A DNA stretch of 46,927 nucleotides from a virus. The DNA is taken from positions 1-46,927 of IMG/VR virus record IMGVR_UViG_3300029258_004662. One strand, written 5' to 3'. Shown piece by piece: positions 32,050-38,962 of this stretch. A program made the translations under genes and the position numbers. Position 1 is the stretch's first letter. Every line of letters starts with the position of its first letter. The notes under the pieces were generated by a model, which worked only from the letters and a program-made list of their open reading frames with translations, had not been told where the DNA came from and searched no databases.

Positions 32050-32078
32050 TTGACATTTTCGCAAAGTCAGAATATAAT
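32050..32078 (+). promoter_or_regulatory. Early rightward promoter
   Basis: TTGACA (32050-32055), 17-base spacer, TATAAT (32073-32078): a perfect consensus. Operator copy 2 occupies most of the spacer, so repressor binding would block RNA polymerase. Transcription would begin near 32085 and run into a structured leader. Confidence 0.85.
32056..32071. promoter_or_regulatory. Operator copy 2
   Basis: TTTTCGCAAAGTCAGA, 14 of 16 bases identical to copy 1 at 32026 and spaced by 30 bases (about three helical turns), lies in the spacer of the early promoter. Confidence 0.65.
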
Positions 32079-32108
32079 CTCTCCCAGATGAAGCTGCGGA
32101 GGAGTGTC

Positions 32109-32420
32109 ATGGATGCAATAAACCGCTTTTTTCAGAAACAACATGCCCGTTGCGGCGCGACGAGCCTACCTCTGGCTCCTTCCGCGGCTTCAACCGTAAC
32201 GGGCGGTTCCCAGGGCCGGACCTGCCGACGGGGGCGGGTCCGGCCCGTCTCTTTATCATCGTCCAGTCTACCAGAAAATTCAGCGTTGCGGGTCGAAAAT
32301 GGGGGATTGTCCGCTGTGGCCGTACCGGCTCGGAAAGAACCCGGCGCGGGCGGGCATTGGGGGGAGTCCTTCCCATCGGTGCGGCTCCACGCCTGGCGGG
32401 AAGAAAAGCATAGCGCATGA
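32109..32420 (+). CDS. Possible leader ORF
   Basis: An ATG with a good RBS (GGAGG at 32098-32102) would give 103 residues beginning MDAINRFFQKQHARCGATSL, but after about 15 residues the sequence becomes low-complexity and coincides with the hairpins. It may be a short leader peptide rather than a protein. Confidence 0.25.
   Translation: MDAINRFFQKQHARCGATSLPLAPSAASTVTGGSQGRTCRRGRVRPVSLSSSSLPENSALRVENGGLSAVAVPARKEPGAGGHWGESFPSVRLHAWREEKHSA
32213..32257 (+). terminator. Terminator-like hairpin in early leader
   Basis: A perfect 10-bp stem (GGGCCGGACC with GGTCCGGCCC, loop 14 bases) is followed by GTCTCTTTATC. It could stop early transcripts unless anti-termination occurs. Confidence 0.55.
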
Positions 32421-32431
32421 CGGCGAAGCCG

Positions 32432-32470
32432 TCAAGCGAGAAGTGAGAACTGAGAACTGAAAACTGAAAG
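32432..32470 (+). repeat. Mixed heptamer array before an early gene
   Basis: Copies of GAGAAGT, GAGAACT, GAGAACT, GAAAACT, GAAAGGC units precede the RBS of the gene at 32486. Confidence 0.75.
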
Positions 32471-32485
32471 GCGAAGGGGGAGGCG

Positions 32486-32752
32486 ATGATCGGGCTGATC
32501 GAGGCGTTGGAGGCGAGCGGGCGGCTGCCGGAGGGGATCGCGACGGAGGCGTTCTTCCGGGAACTGTTCGCGGGGATCGCGGCGAAGGGACGGACGTACC
32601 AGAGGCGAGAAGCGAAAAGCAAGAAGCGAGAAGCGAAAGAACGGCAACGGCCCTTACCACGAAGGACGCGAAGGACGGCAACGGCCGGTCCGGGTCAACG
32701 GCAACGGCGTCTCACGCAAAGGCGCGAAGGCGCAAAAACGAAAGGGAGGTGA
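32486..32752 (+). CDS. Small protein with repeat-derived tail
   Basis: The 88-residue ORF has a plausible native N-terminus (MIGLIEALEASGRLPEGIAT, about 37 residues) that then continues into GARAAGC-type and CACGAAGGA-type repeats (encoding RREAKSKKREAKE and RTRRTA segments). It shows how the repeats extend a short protein. Function unknown. Confidence 0.45.
   Translation: MIGLIEALEASGRLPEGIATEAFFRELFAGIAAKGRTYQRREAKSKKREAKERQRPLPRRTRRTATAGPGQRQRRLTQRREGAKTKGR
32600..32733 (+). repeat. Repeats encoding a C-terminal tail
   Basis: GARAAGC heptamers (32600-32641) and nonamers (about 32650-32733) make up the second half of the ORF at 32486. Confidence 0.75.
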
Positions 32753-32756
32753 CGGG

Positions 32757-33059
32757 ATGGGAACGGCGACACGGACGGATCTCGAAAATATCGCGGACGT
32801 GGAGGACCGGCGGAGGGAAACGCCGGACACGCGGACGATGACGACGACGTTCATGCAGCTTGCGCGCCAGGCGGAGGCCTTCGGCGCGGGCGATCCGAAG
32901 AACAAGGGGGCGTGGAACCTCGTCGCGGAGGCTTTTTCGATGCGCGACCTGTTTCACGCGGGCTGGCGGCTGGCCTGCATCGGGAACGAGGATTCGCGGC
33001 GGATGGAAGACTGGGTGCGCCAGCGCATGCCGATGTTGATTCGGGAGATTTCATCATGA
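32757..33059 (+). CDS. Hypothetical helical early protein
   Basis: The 100-residue protein (MGTATRTDLENIADVEDRRR; TFMQLARQAEAFGAGDPKNK) is helical and charged, with RBS GGGAGGTGACGG. The stop overlaps the next ATG, as in many genes of this run. No family recognised. Confidence 0.55.
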   Translation: MGTATRTDLENIADVEDRRRETPDTRTMTTTFMQLARQAEAFGAGDPKNKGAWNLVAEAFSMRDLFHAGWRLACIGNEDSRRMEDWVRQRMPMLIREISS

Positions 33060-33478
33060 CGCACGCCTGCGAGGAATGCTTGAGCGACCTGGTGAACGGA
33101 TTCAGCGTCCAGGCGTGCAACGGCAAGTTCCAGATTCTGGATGAGTTCGGCGTGAGGTGGGCTATCCGCAAACGCGAGGACGATGCCTTCGCCCTCGCGA
33201 GGCAGTTCCGTCGCGCCCACCAGCAAGGAGCGCTGGCACAGCAGGCGCACGGCCAGGGCGAGGGCGGGACGCTCTGCGGGCGGGTCTTTGTCCGGCACGG
33301 CGAGTGCGCGCTGCTGGACAAGGCTCTGGCCGAGCACAACCGGCTGCTCCAGGCGATTGAGGACGCCATCCCCTGCTCGTTGCCGGAGGATTTTCGCGGA
33401 CCGGACGATTGCGAAGGCTGCAAATGGTGCAACGTCTGCCGGTGCATCGTGGAGGAACAGTCCCATGCCAAAACCTAA
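33056..33478 (+). CDS. Cys-rich hypothetical protein
   Basis: The 140-residue protein has two Cys groups: HACEECLSDL near the start and CEGCKWCNVCRCIVEE at the end. These suggest metal binding. It overlaps both neighbouring genes. Function unknown. Confidence 0.55.
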   Translation: MTHACEECLSDLVNGFSVQACNGKFQILDEFGVRWAIRKREDDAFALARQFRRAHQQGALAQQAHGQGEGGTLCGRVFVRHGECALLDKALAEHNRLLQAIEDAIPCSLPEDFRGPDDCEGCKWCNVCRCIVEEQSHAKT

Positions 33479-33824
33479 ACGAACGCGGTGGCTGCCGGCG
33501 GGCTGGGGGATCGTCTGCTCGCACAAGCTGGACGGGAACGGCTGGCGGTTCGAGGCGAGCATCGGCGGAGAGATCGTCGCGCGCGCGGGACAGTTCCGGA
33601 CGAACTCCGAGGCGGATCGGGCGGCGAAACGGGCGCTGCGCGCTTACGCCCGGCCGCTGATGCAGAACCACGCCGGGGTCTGCCGGATTCACCTGACCTT
33701 TGGCAACCGGGGGCTGTGCGGTTTTCGGTTCAGCGATCGGATTCCGAGCCGCGCACCCGCGGACTGCCCGCGCTGCCTGAAGATCGTCGAAGCGATAGAC
33801 GCTGAATTGAGGGAGACAAGATGA
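33465..33824 (+). CDS. Hypothetical protein with C-terminal Cys pair
   Basis: The 119-residue protein begins MPKPKRTRWLPAGWGIVCSH, has beta-rich body (WRFEASIGGEIVARAGQFRT) and late CRIHLTF and CPRCLKIVEAID, suggesting a zinc knuckle. RBS GGAGGAA. It ends four bases before the tRNA gene. Confidence 0.55.
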   Translation: MPKPKRTRWLPAGWGIVCSHKLDGNGWRFEASIGGEIVARAGQFRTNSEADRAAKRALRAYARPLMQNHAGVCRIHLTFGNRGLCGFRFSDRIPSRAPADCPRCLKIVEAIDAELRETR

Positions 33825-33827
33825 CAA

Positions 33828-33899
33828 CGCGGGGTGGCCAAGTGGAAAGGCATCGGGCTCATTACCCGACGATCGCGGGTTCGATTCCCGCCCCCGCTA
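33828..33899 (+). tRNA. tRNA-Met(CAU) with initiator-like features
   Basis: A full cloverleaf: acceptor CGCGGGG (33828-33834) pairs with CCCCGCT (33892-33898) except the first pair (C1 with U72, unpaired, as C1 is unpaired with A72 in bacterial initiators); D arm GCC/GGC; anticodon stem TCGGG/CCCGA with loop CTCATTA and anticodon CAT (33860-33862); T arm GCGGG/CCCGC with loop TTCGATT. The three G-C pairs in the anticodon stem are an initiator hallmark. U at position 37 is unusual. CCA is not encoded. Confidence 0.9.
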
Positions 33900-34211
33900 T
33901 TTCATGGACGGCCGAGTTCACCACGAAGGGCACGAAGGACGACTCGGTTGAGAGCGAAACGACAGAGGAAAGGCGCGGCCGGGGATCTCGCGGGTCCCGT
34001 CTCGACAGATGCCGGGGGCGACGCTCCGGCCGGCCGCGCCGAGGAAATTCTCACAACAGGACTCCCGCAGCGGATACGAGAGTGCAGCCCCGGCGAAGCC
34101 GATTGGTTCGGGGCGTTCAGGAGCCGGCCGAAGGTGCGAAAGATCGGCATGAAGCTGCGGGGCCGCGTCGAGTGCGTGACGGCGTACACCTCAACGCGGT
34201 TGGCGACGTGC

Positions 34212-34249
34212 GCGCGGGTGAACCGGCAACCCGCGCGCTTTCTTGTTTT
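34212..34249 (+). terminator. Intrinsic terminator downstream of the tRNA
   Basis: GCGCGGGT (34212-34219) pairs with ACCCGCGC (34229-34236), loop 9, followed by GCTTTCTTGTTTT. A good Rho-independent terminator for the tRNA or the preceding early genes. Confidence 0.75.
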
Positions 34250-34372
34250 CCCCGGCAGGCCGGGCGTGCCCCACTCGCGGCGTTGGCCTCCACCACGTCG
34301 CGTGGCCCGGCCTGCCGACCCTGTTTCAGAAGCGAGAAGCGAAAAGCGAGAAGCAAGAGCAACGACACGGAC

Positions 34373-34447
34373 GCGGCGGGCGGGGTTCTTCTTCCCCCAG
34401 AGCACCCGGCCTGGGGTTCTTTCCGTCCGCCGCATTTTGAAAGCTGA
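34373..34447 (+). terminator. Second terminator-like hairpin
   Basis: GCGGCGGGCGG (34373-34383) pairs with CCGTCCGCCGC (34433-34443, one wobble), with an inner CCCCAG/CTGGGG stem, followed by ATTTT. Plausible, though the T run is short. Confidence 0.45.
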
Positions 34448-34459
34448 AAGGAGAGGCGG

Positions 34460-34801
34460 ATGACGGCAGGTGAACTGAACGCGGTCGCCGAGGCGAATCG
34501 CCTCGAGTCCGGACGCCAGGCCGAGCGGTACGTGCGCCGGTTGAACGCCACGCGCCGCCCGCCGCTGCGCTACGAGGAGACGGCGAAACGGCTGCTGTCG
34601 GCGTGCGCGTCGCTGCTGGACCTCGACCTGGAGGGGTTCATCGCGGAGACGGCGCGGATCGGCGCGCACGAGACGAACGGGGACTGGACGCTGCCGATGT
34701 CGCGCCTGGCGGCGGCGGCGCTGGACCTGCGCGACGCGGGCGTGGCCGCGGCGAAGGTGCTGGCGGCGAGGGACGAGTGCAGAGTAGTGAATAGTGAGTA
34801 G
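34460..34801 (+). CDS. Hypothetical helical protein
   Basis: The 113-residue protein (MTAGELNAVAEANRLESGRQ, LRYEETAKRLLSACASLLDL, LPMSRLAAAALDLRDAGVAA) is helical and alanine/arginine-rich. RBS AAAGGAGAGG. The last residues come from the GARTAGT repeat (34777-34806). Function unknown. Confidence 0.55.
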   Translation: MTAGELNAVAEANRLESGRQAERYVRRLNATRRPPLRYEETAKRLLSACASLLDLDLEGFIAETARIGAHETNGDWTLPMSRLAAAALDLRDAGVAAAKVLAARDECRVVNSE

Positions 34802-34806
34802 CGAGT
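34777..34806 (+). repeat. GARTAGT heptamer array
   Basis: Units GAGTAGT, GAATAGT, GAGTAGC mark the end of the preceding ORF. Same family as at 16595. Confidence 0.7.
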
Positions 34807-34829
34807 TCAGAACGGAAAGGGTGACGACG

Positions 34830-35522
34830 ATGGGGAAGCAGAAGCGAGAAGCGAAAAGCGAGAAGCAAGAAGCGAGAGGCACGGTCCGAGAGAAAACGGC
34901 GGACGGGGTGTGCACGCGGTGCGGGGCGGAGGGGACGACGGTCAGTTTTTCGACCCCCGGCGTGGACGCGACGGCGCCGATTTGCCCGGATTGCCTTGCG
35001 AAAATCAAGGGGCGACCCAAGAAGACAAAATCACAGCCGGGGGCGGCTGTGCCACACAAGAAACGCGGTGCGGTCGAGGACCGGGAGGTCACGGGGGTGA
35101 AGATCGCGCCGGACCCGCTGCTGGTGACGATCTCGTACGATCAGCCGCACGGCGAGGACAAAATCTCCGTCGTCGTCGAGTCCAAGGACGAGCCGAAGCA
35201 GTCGCTGACCGACGCACTGCAGGCGCTTGCCCCGCACGCTCTAGCGATGTGCGAAATCCCGGCCGAGTGGGAGTCGGGCGTGTCGGTCCGGTCGGTGAAG
35301 ATGAAGCACTCGGACGCGGGGGTGGGCGTGGTGATCACGTGCCTGAAGACGCTCGAGACGAAGCAGGTCTGTTGCCTCAATTCGCCGTACACGCCGGAGA
35401 ACTCGGAGTTCGGAGCGCAACTGACCGCGACGGCGGTCACGGATCTTTACGGGCTGATGACCGAGGCGCTGGCGTACGTGGACGGGAAACGCGCGCAAGG
35501 CGATTTATTCAAAGACAAATAA
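34830..35522 (+). CDS. Zinc-ribbon protein with absorbed repeats
   Basis: The 230-residue protein starts with a GARAAGC-derived segment (REAKSEKQEARG), then a zinc-ribbon (CTRCGAEGTTVSF ... ICPDCLAKIKG), then the 27-bp hairpin repeat (SQPGAAVPH) at 35031-35057, and a beta-rich C-terminal domain (DPLLVTISYDQPHGEDKISV; GVGVVITCLKTLETKQVCCL). The C-terminal part looks like a real domain, the rest includes repeats. RBS GAAAGGG. Function unknown. Confidence 0.6.
   Translation: MGKQKREAKSEKQEARGTVREKTADGVCTRCGAEGTTVSFSTPGVDATAPICPDCLAKIKGRPKKTKSQPGAAVPHKKRGAVEDREVTGVKIAPDPLLVTISYDQPHGEDKISVVVESKDEPKQSLTDALQALAPHALAMCEIPAEWESGVSVRSVKMKHSDAGVGVVITCLKTLETKQVCCLNSPYTPENSEFGAQLTATAVTDLYGLMTEALAYVDGKRAQGDLFKDK
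34840..34883 (+). repeat. GARAAGC heptamers inside a coding start
   Basis: Six units encode the first residues of the gene at 34830. Confidence 0.75.
35031..35057. repeat. 27-bp hairpin repeat, copy 1
   Basis: CACAGCC-GGGGGC-GGCTGTG with flanks TCACAG...CCACAC; identical to 36964-36990. In both places it is read in the same frame as SQPGAAVPH. Confidence 0.9.
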
Positions 35523-35610
35523 CCACGAAGGACACGAAGGACGGCAACAGCCGGGCTGGGGCAAAGACCACGGCAACGGCTGTCACCGCGAAGAGCACGA
35601 AGGAAAGAAA
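35522..35610 (+). repeat. Nonamer repeats
   Basis: ACCACGAAGGACACGAAGGA followed by ACGGCAACAGC and a second run near 35581-35605 (TCACCGCGAAGAGCACGAAG). The run ends at the start of the next gene. Confidence 0.8.
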
Positions 35611-35838
35611 ATGCCACAGAATCTGACCTGGGTTATCGTCGGATTGTCATTGATCGGGACGCTCCTCAATGTGGGTCGCCGCTGGGAAGGGTTCCTTTTT
35701 TGGACCGTTGCGAATGTGGCGTGGACGGTTCACAACGTGCTCCAACAGGACTGGCCACAGGCGGCGCTGTGGGCGGTGTATGTTCTTCTTGCCCTGGCCG
35801 GGATTTTCAACTGGCTGCGTACTTCGCGTTCTTCGTGA
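35611..35838 (+). CDS. Small membrane protein (PnuC-like fold)
   Basis: The 75-residue protein has three hydrophobic segments (TWVIVGLSLIGTLLNVGRRW; GFLFWTVANVAWTVHNVL; ALWAVYVLLALAGIFNWLR) in the pattern of a short PnuC/SWEET-like family seen in phages and mobile elements. The RBS is a nonamer copy (CACGAAGGA). Function unknown. Confidence 0.6.
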   Translation: MPQNLTWVIVGLSLIGTLLNVGRRWEGFLFWTVANVAWTVHNVLQQDWPQAALWAVYVLLALAGIFNWLRTSRSS

Positions 35839-35880
35839 TCTTCGTGGTAAGCGTTGGCTTTTGAAGTGAGAGGGAACACG

Positions 35881-37188
35881 ATGACGGACGAGACGACGTT
35901 GAAGCGCGGGGACATGACGACGATTCACGGGATGGGCGGGCGGCGGATCGCGCGGCTCGGCTACATCGGGCTCGGGTTCCGGGGCGAGAAGAACGGCAAG
36001 CGCTCGATCGGCGAGGCGGGGCACTTCGTTTTCTCCGACCAGGCGCTGGAGGACTTCCCGGAGATCGGCGACCTGTACGTCCACCGGGCGACGGGCGAGA
36101 TCGCGCCGAAGCGCCTGGACGTCATGTTCACGACCGACGACCGGCGCGAGGTGTTTCCGCACGCCTACGAGCTGAGCGCGAACGGGCGTCCGCGCTGCCG
36201 CGGCAACGGGCAGACGGCGGTCCGCTCCCTCTGCAACGAGTGCAAGCGGATGATGTGCAAGCACTACGACGGCGAGCGGCACGACGTCGAGATGGCGTGT
36301 CCGTGCGAGCTGCTCGACCAGAAACGCTGCAAGCCGACGGGCCGGCTGACGTTCATGCTCTACAAGGCGACCCGCGCGGGCGTGTGGACGGTGACGACGC
36401 GCTCCTGGAACTCGATCCGGGACATCCTTGCCGGGCTGGACCAGGTCGAGAAGGACGCGGGGCGGCTGGCCTACGTGCCGTGCGAGCTGCGGCTGGTGCG
36501 CGCAAAACTGAAGCACGACGGGAAGGTGACGTGGAAACACATCCTGAAGCTGGGCGTTGACCGCGATATCGCATACGTCCGCGGGTGCCTGGACGACATC
36601 CCCCCGCCGATCGCGGCATTCGAGCCGGCGGAAGCGACGCCGGAGGATGTTCTGGACGGCACAACGGGGGAAGAAGAAGCGAGAAGCGAAAAGCGAAAAG
36701 CGAGAGAGACGACAACGGGCCGGCCCTTCCCTTCCGGCCCGGGCGGCGCCGGTCCGACCTCCGCCGGCGCCGCCGCCCCTTCTGGCCAGAAGCCAGAAGC
36801 GAAAAGCGAGAAGCAAGAAGCGAGAGAGACGGCCACGCAGGGATCGTTCGGCGATTTCACGCCGGGCGTGGACGGGTGGGGCGAGGCGCCGTGGGACGAA
36901 CGAGAGGCAAAAAGCGAGAAGCAAGAAGCGAGAAGCGAGAGAACGGCAACGACAACGGAGGAATCACAGCCGGGGGCGGCTGTGCCACACCAGTTGACGG
37001 CGGAACAGCGGGCGCGGGGGATCGCGGCCGTGCTGGAGTTCGGCGACAAGAAAACCGGCCGGCCCTCGACTCTGGCGGCGATGTTCCGCGAGCACGGCAT
37101 TCCCGCGGCGAACGTCGTCGCGGATTTGACGGACGAACAGTTGATCGCGGTTGGACGGTCCATCCGCGAGTACGAAAGGAAGTCCTGA
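35881..37188 (+). CDS. Gp3-like protein (putative recombination directionality factor family)
   Basis: The 435-residue protein has a Cys-rich centre (PRCRGNGQTAVRSLCNECKR, MCKHYDG, ACPCELLDQKRCKPTGRLTF) followed by VWTVTTRSWNSIRDILAGLD, the pattern of the Gp3-like family, which includes the phiC31 recombination directionality factor and many MAG proteins called hydrolase/metal-binding. The C-terminal half contains three GARAAGC repeat blocks and one 27-bp hairpin copy (SQPGAAVPH), so much of it is repeat-derived. A conserved helix follows (ARGIAAVLEFGDKKTGRPS). In this phage the integrase is a tyrosine enzyme, so a different job is possible. Confidence 0.6.
   Translation: MTDETTLKRGDMTTIHGMGGRRIARLGYIGLGFRGEKNGKRSIGEAGHFVFSDQALEDFPEIGDLYVHRATGEIAPKRLDVMFTTDDRREVFPHAYELSANGRPRCRGNGQTAVRSLCNECKRMMCKHYDGERHDVEMACPCELLDQKRCKPTGRLTFMLYKATRAGVWTVTTRSWNSIRDILAGLDQVEKDAGRLAYVPCELRLVRAKLKHDGKVTWKHILKLGVDRDIAYVRGCLDDIPPPIAAFEPAEATPEDVLDGTTGEEEARSEKRKARETTTGRPFPSGPGGAGPTSAGAAAPSGQKPEAKSEKQEARETATQGSFGDFTPGVDGWGEAPWDEREAKSEKQEARSERTATTTEESQPGAAVPHQLTAEQRARGIAAVLEFGDKKTGRPSTLAAMFREHGIPAANVVADLTDEQLIAVGRSIREYERKS
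36672..36945 (+). repeat. GARAAGC heptamers inside a coding region
   Basis: Three blocks (36672-36705, 36785-36827, 36899-36945) encode ARSEKRKARE, EAKSEKQEARE and EAKSEKQEARSE within the same protein. Confidence 0.8.
36964..36990. repeat. 27-bp hairpin repeat, copy 2
   Basis: Identical to 35031-35057, read in the same frame (SQPGAAVPH). Confidence 0.9.
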
Positions 37189-37226
37189 CGGCGTCTCACG
37201 CGGAGACGCGGAGAAAGGAGAGGACG

Positions 37227-37514
37227 ATGATCGGGCTGGGCGACAGGATCAAGGATCGTATTTCGGGCGTGACGGGGATCGTGACGTCGGTGAGCGATTT
37301 TCTCTACGGCTGCCGGCGGCTCGGGCTGCAGCCTGAGGGCCACAAGGACGGCAAGCCGGCCGAGTCGTTCTGGATTGACGAGCCGCAGGCGATCTTGTTG
37401 AAGAGCCAGGTCGTGAAACCGGCCGTGGTGAGCGCCGACGCGCCGGACGAAAAACCGGCGCGCCGGCACGGCCCGCGTCCGGACGTGCGGCGCGCGGCGG
37501 ACGCGCGGCGCTGA
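37227..37514 (+). CDS. Hypothetical small protein
   Basis: The 95-residue protein begins MIGLGDRIKDRISGVTGIVT, an SH3/KOW-like strand pattern (GDRIKDRISGVTGIVTSVSD), and has a basic C-terminal tail. RBS AAAGGAGAGG. It resembles small phage proteins that bind nucleic acid, but no family is certain. Confidence 0.55.
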   Translation: MIGLGDRIKDRISGVTGIVTSVSDFLYGCRRLGLQPEGHKDGKPAESFWIDEPQAILLKSQVVKPAVVSADAPDEKPARRHGPRPDVRRAADARR

Positions 37515-37525
37515 AAGAGGGAGCC

Positions 37526-37882
37526 ATGCCGGAGACACGGGAACATTGGGCGCAGCGGATCGAGCCGATGGCGCGGTCCACGGACCCGCTGAGCAGCTTC
37601 CTCGCGGCCGACAAGGTGAAGGCGAGCGGGGCGGCGCGGAAACAGCGCGAGAAGGTTCTGGCGGCCGTCCGCCTGTTCGCGTCGGCCGGGCCTCGGACGG
37701 CGGCGGAGATCGCCCAGGAGGCGCACCTCGACCGGTTTGTCGTCTGCAGGCGGATGATTGATCTCGTGCGGCTCGATCAGGTGATCGAACACAAGAAGGT
37801 CCGGCGGTGCAGCGTGCTCGGGTCGTTGTGCAACACGTACGAGCCGGCGCGGACGGCGCCGGGCCAGGCGCGGATGTTTTGA
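37526..37882 (+). CDS. Winged-helix-like DNA-binding protein
   Basis: The 118-residue protein contains a helix-turn-helix-like segment (GPRTAAEIAQEAHLDRFVVC, RRMIDLVRLDQVIEHKKVRR) resembling a MarR/ArsR or phage winged helix. RBS AAAGAGGGAG. It may be an early regulator. Confidence 0.6.
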   Translation: MPETREHWAQRIEPMARSTDPLSSFLAADKVKASGAARKQREKVLAAVRLFASAGPRTAAEIAQEAHLDRFVVCRRMIDLVRLDQVIEHKKVRRCSVLGSLCNTYEPARTAPGQARMF

Positions 37883-37922
37883 CGGCGCCTCTCGCGGAGA
37901 CGCGGCGGACCGAAACGGCAAC

Positions 37923-38022
37923 GGCTTTCACCACGAAGGACACGAAGGACGCGAAGAACGGCAACGGCGCGACCGGATGAACGGCGATCGAAGAATAAAA
38001 ATTGAAAACTGAGAACTGAGAG
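37923..38022 (+). repeat. Nonamer and GARAACT heptamer repeats
   Basis: TTTCACCACGAAGGACACGA and following copies (to about 37970), then GAAAACTGAGAACTGAGAG (37999-38022) before the RBS of the next gene. Confidence 0.8.
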
Positions 38023-38028
38023 GAACGG

Positions 38029-38310
38029 ATGAAGGGTTTCGAGTGGCTGAAGCACATTTTTCGCGTGGCGGACAAGACCTACTCGCCGGCCGAGCGACAT
38101 GAACGGAAACGGCGGAGGCGGCGAAGGCCGCTTAGGCGCGGGACGCGGTGCGCGATCTGCAAAGCGTTCGTTCCATACTCGGAGGCGACGGTGATCGCGC
38201 GGGACCGGGAGCGGCATCACGTCTGCATCGAGCACGGCAAGCCCGTCAGCGGGCCGAGTGAGAAGGCCGTCGCCAGAAGCAAGAAGCGAAAACTGAGAAC
38301 TGAGAACTGA
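38029..38310 (+). CDS. Small zinc-knuckle protein
   Basis: The 93-residue protein carries CAICKAFVPYSEATVIARDR and a later HHVCIEHGK, a single zinc-knuckle pattern, between Arg-rich segments. Its last residues (SKKRKLRTEN) come from repeats at 38275. Function unknown. Confidence 0.5.
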   Translation: MKGFEWLKHIFRVADKTYSPAERHERKRRRRRRPLRRGTRCAICKAFVPYSEATVIARDRERHHVCIEHGKPVSGPSEKAVARSKKRKLRTEN

Positions 38311-38325
38311 AAACTGAGAAGCGAG
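38275..38325 (+). repeat. Mixed heptamer array
   Basis: GAAGC, GAAAACT, GAGAACT, GAGAACT, GAAAACT, GAGAAGC, GAGGGGG units end one ORF and carry the RBS of the next. Confidence 0.8.
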
Positions 38326-38333
38326 GGGGACGG

Positions 38334-38924
38334 ATGCCGGGCGATTCGCACGTCAAGATCAGGACGGTGCCGCGGCGGGGGATCGGGCCGGGCGAGTACG
38401 AGCGGAGATTGCAACGGAACCAAACGGCGCACCGGCGCTGGGACCTGAAGAAAAACCCGAACCGCAAACGCCGGGGGACGAAAAATCACAGCGAGACGGC
38501 CTCGACGGTGTTTCGCTGCAAGACGTGCGGGGCGGAATTCGACACTCCGGAGCTTTTGGGCGCGCACTGGCGCGCCGAGCATCCGGAGATTTTCAGTGAG
38601 GACTGGTATCAGCCGAGGTATTGGCGAAAGGAGCGGACGATGAAGAACGACGATAAGGCGGCGTGCAAGTTCTGCGGCCGAGAGGGAACCTGGTCAAGCA
38701 TCCGCGTCCACCAGGCGCTGTGTCCGAAGAATCCGGACCGAAAGGAGCGCGGCAAGAGGAAGAATGGCCGGTTGACGGTCGTGCCGAAGGCGAACGCCAT
38801 CGGCCGGTTGGCTCCGCTGAAGGAGGACATCCCGATCGAGATCGCGCGCGGCCTGGTGAATGACGCGCTCGATTTGCTCGCGGCCACGCGCAAGGCGGGG
38901 ATCACGATCACGGCGCAGAAGTAG
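38334..38924 (+). CDS. Two-finger zinc protein
   Basis: The 196-residue protein contains two zinc fingers of C2H2 or C2HC shape: CKTCGAEFDTPELLGAHWRA (H..H) and CKFCGREGTWSSIRVHQALC. An internal ATG at 38641 with an excellent RBS (AAAGGAGCGGACG) could produce the second half alone. N-terminus is basic. Likely nucleic-acid binding. Confidence 0.65.
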   Translation: MPGDSHVKIRTVPRRGIGPGEYERRLQRNQTAHRRWDLKKNPNRKRRGTKNHSETASTVFRCKTCGAEFDTPELLGAHWRAEHPEIFSEDWYQPRYWRKERTMKNDDKAACKFCGREGTWSSIRVHQALCPKNPDRKERGKRKNGRLTVVPKANAIGRLAPLKEDIPIEIARGLVNDALDLLAATRKAGITITAQK

Positions 38925-38962
38925 CTGCGCGACAAATGTAACTCGAAAGGGAGGGTGACGAC

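Larger units (their letters stand above)
32093..32485 (+). other. Folded early leader, no clear gene
   Basis: The leader forms an outer stem (32145-32155 with 32194-32204, one wobble), an inner hairpin (GAGCC/GGCTC about 32163-32175), and a separate 10-bp terminator-like hairpin (32213-32222 with 32237-32246, then CTTTAT). An alternative pairing of 32093-32100 with 32181-32188 could compete. A short ORF from ATG 32109 (MDAINRFFQKQHARCGATSL) reads through it. A hairpin GACGGC-GAA-GCCGTC lies at about 32417-32431. It looks like an attenuator or riboregulator. Confidence 0.5.
33900..34459 (+). other. Gene-poor region after the tRNA
   Basis: 560 bases without a convincing gene. It contains a nonamer repeat (33918-33943), a strong intrinsic terminator (34212-34249), a 12-bp perfect inverted repeat (34254-34265 with 34305-34316), heptamers (34328-34362) and another terminator-like hairpin (34373-34443). 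An open frame through the region includes AEEILTTGLPQRIRECSPGE and continues to MKLRGRVECVTAYTS near 34150, which could be a decayed gene. Confidence 0.5.

Noticed and set aside
32150-32413. TTG-start frame through the early leader
   Set aside because: It coincides with strong hairpins and is low-complexity after the first residues; no RBS.
33834-34463. 210-residue frame after the tRNA
   Set aside because: It starts inside the tRNA gene, is Arg/Pro-rich, and crosses two terminator-like hairpins; at most a decayed gene.
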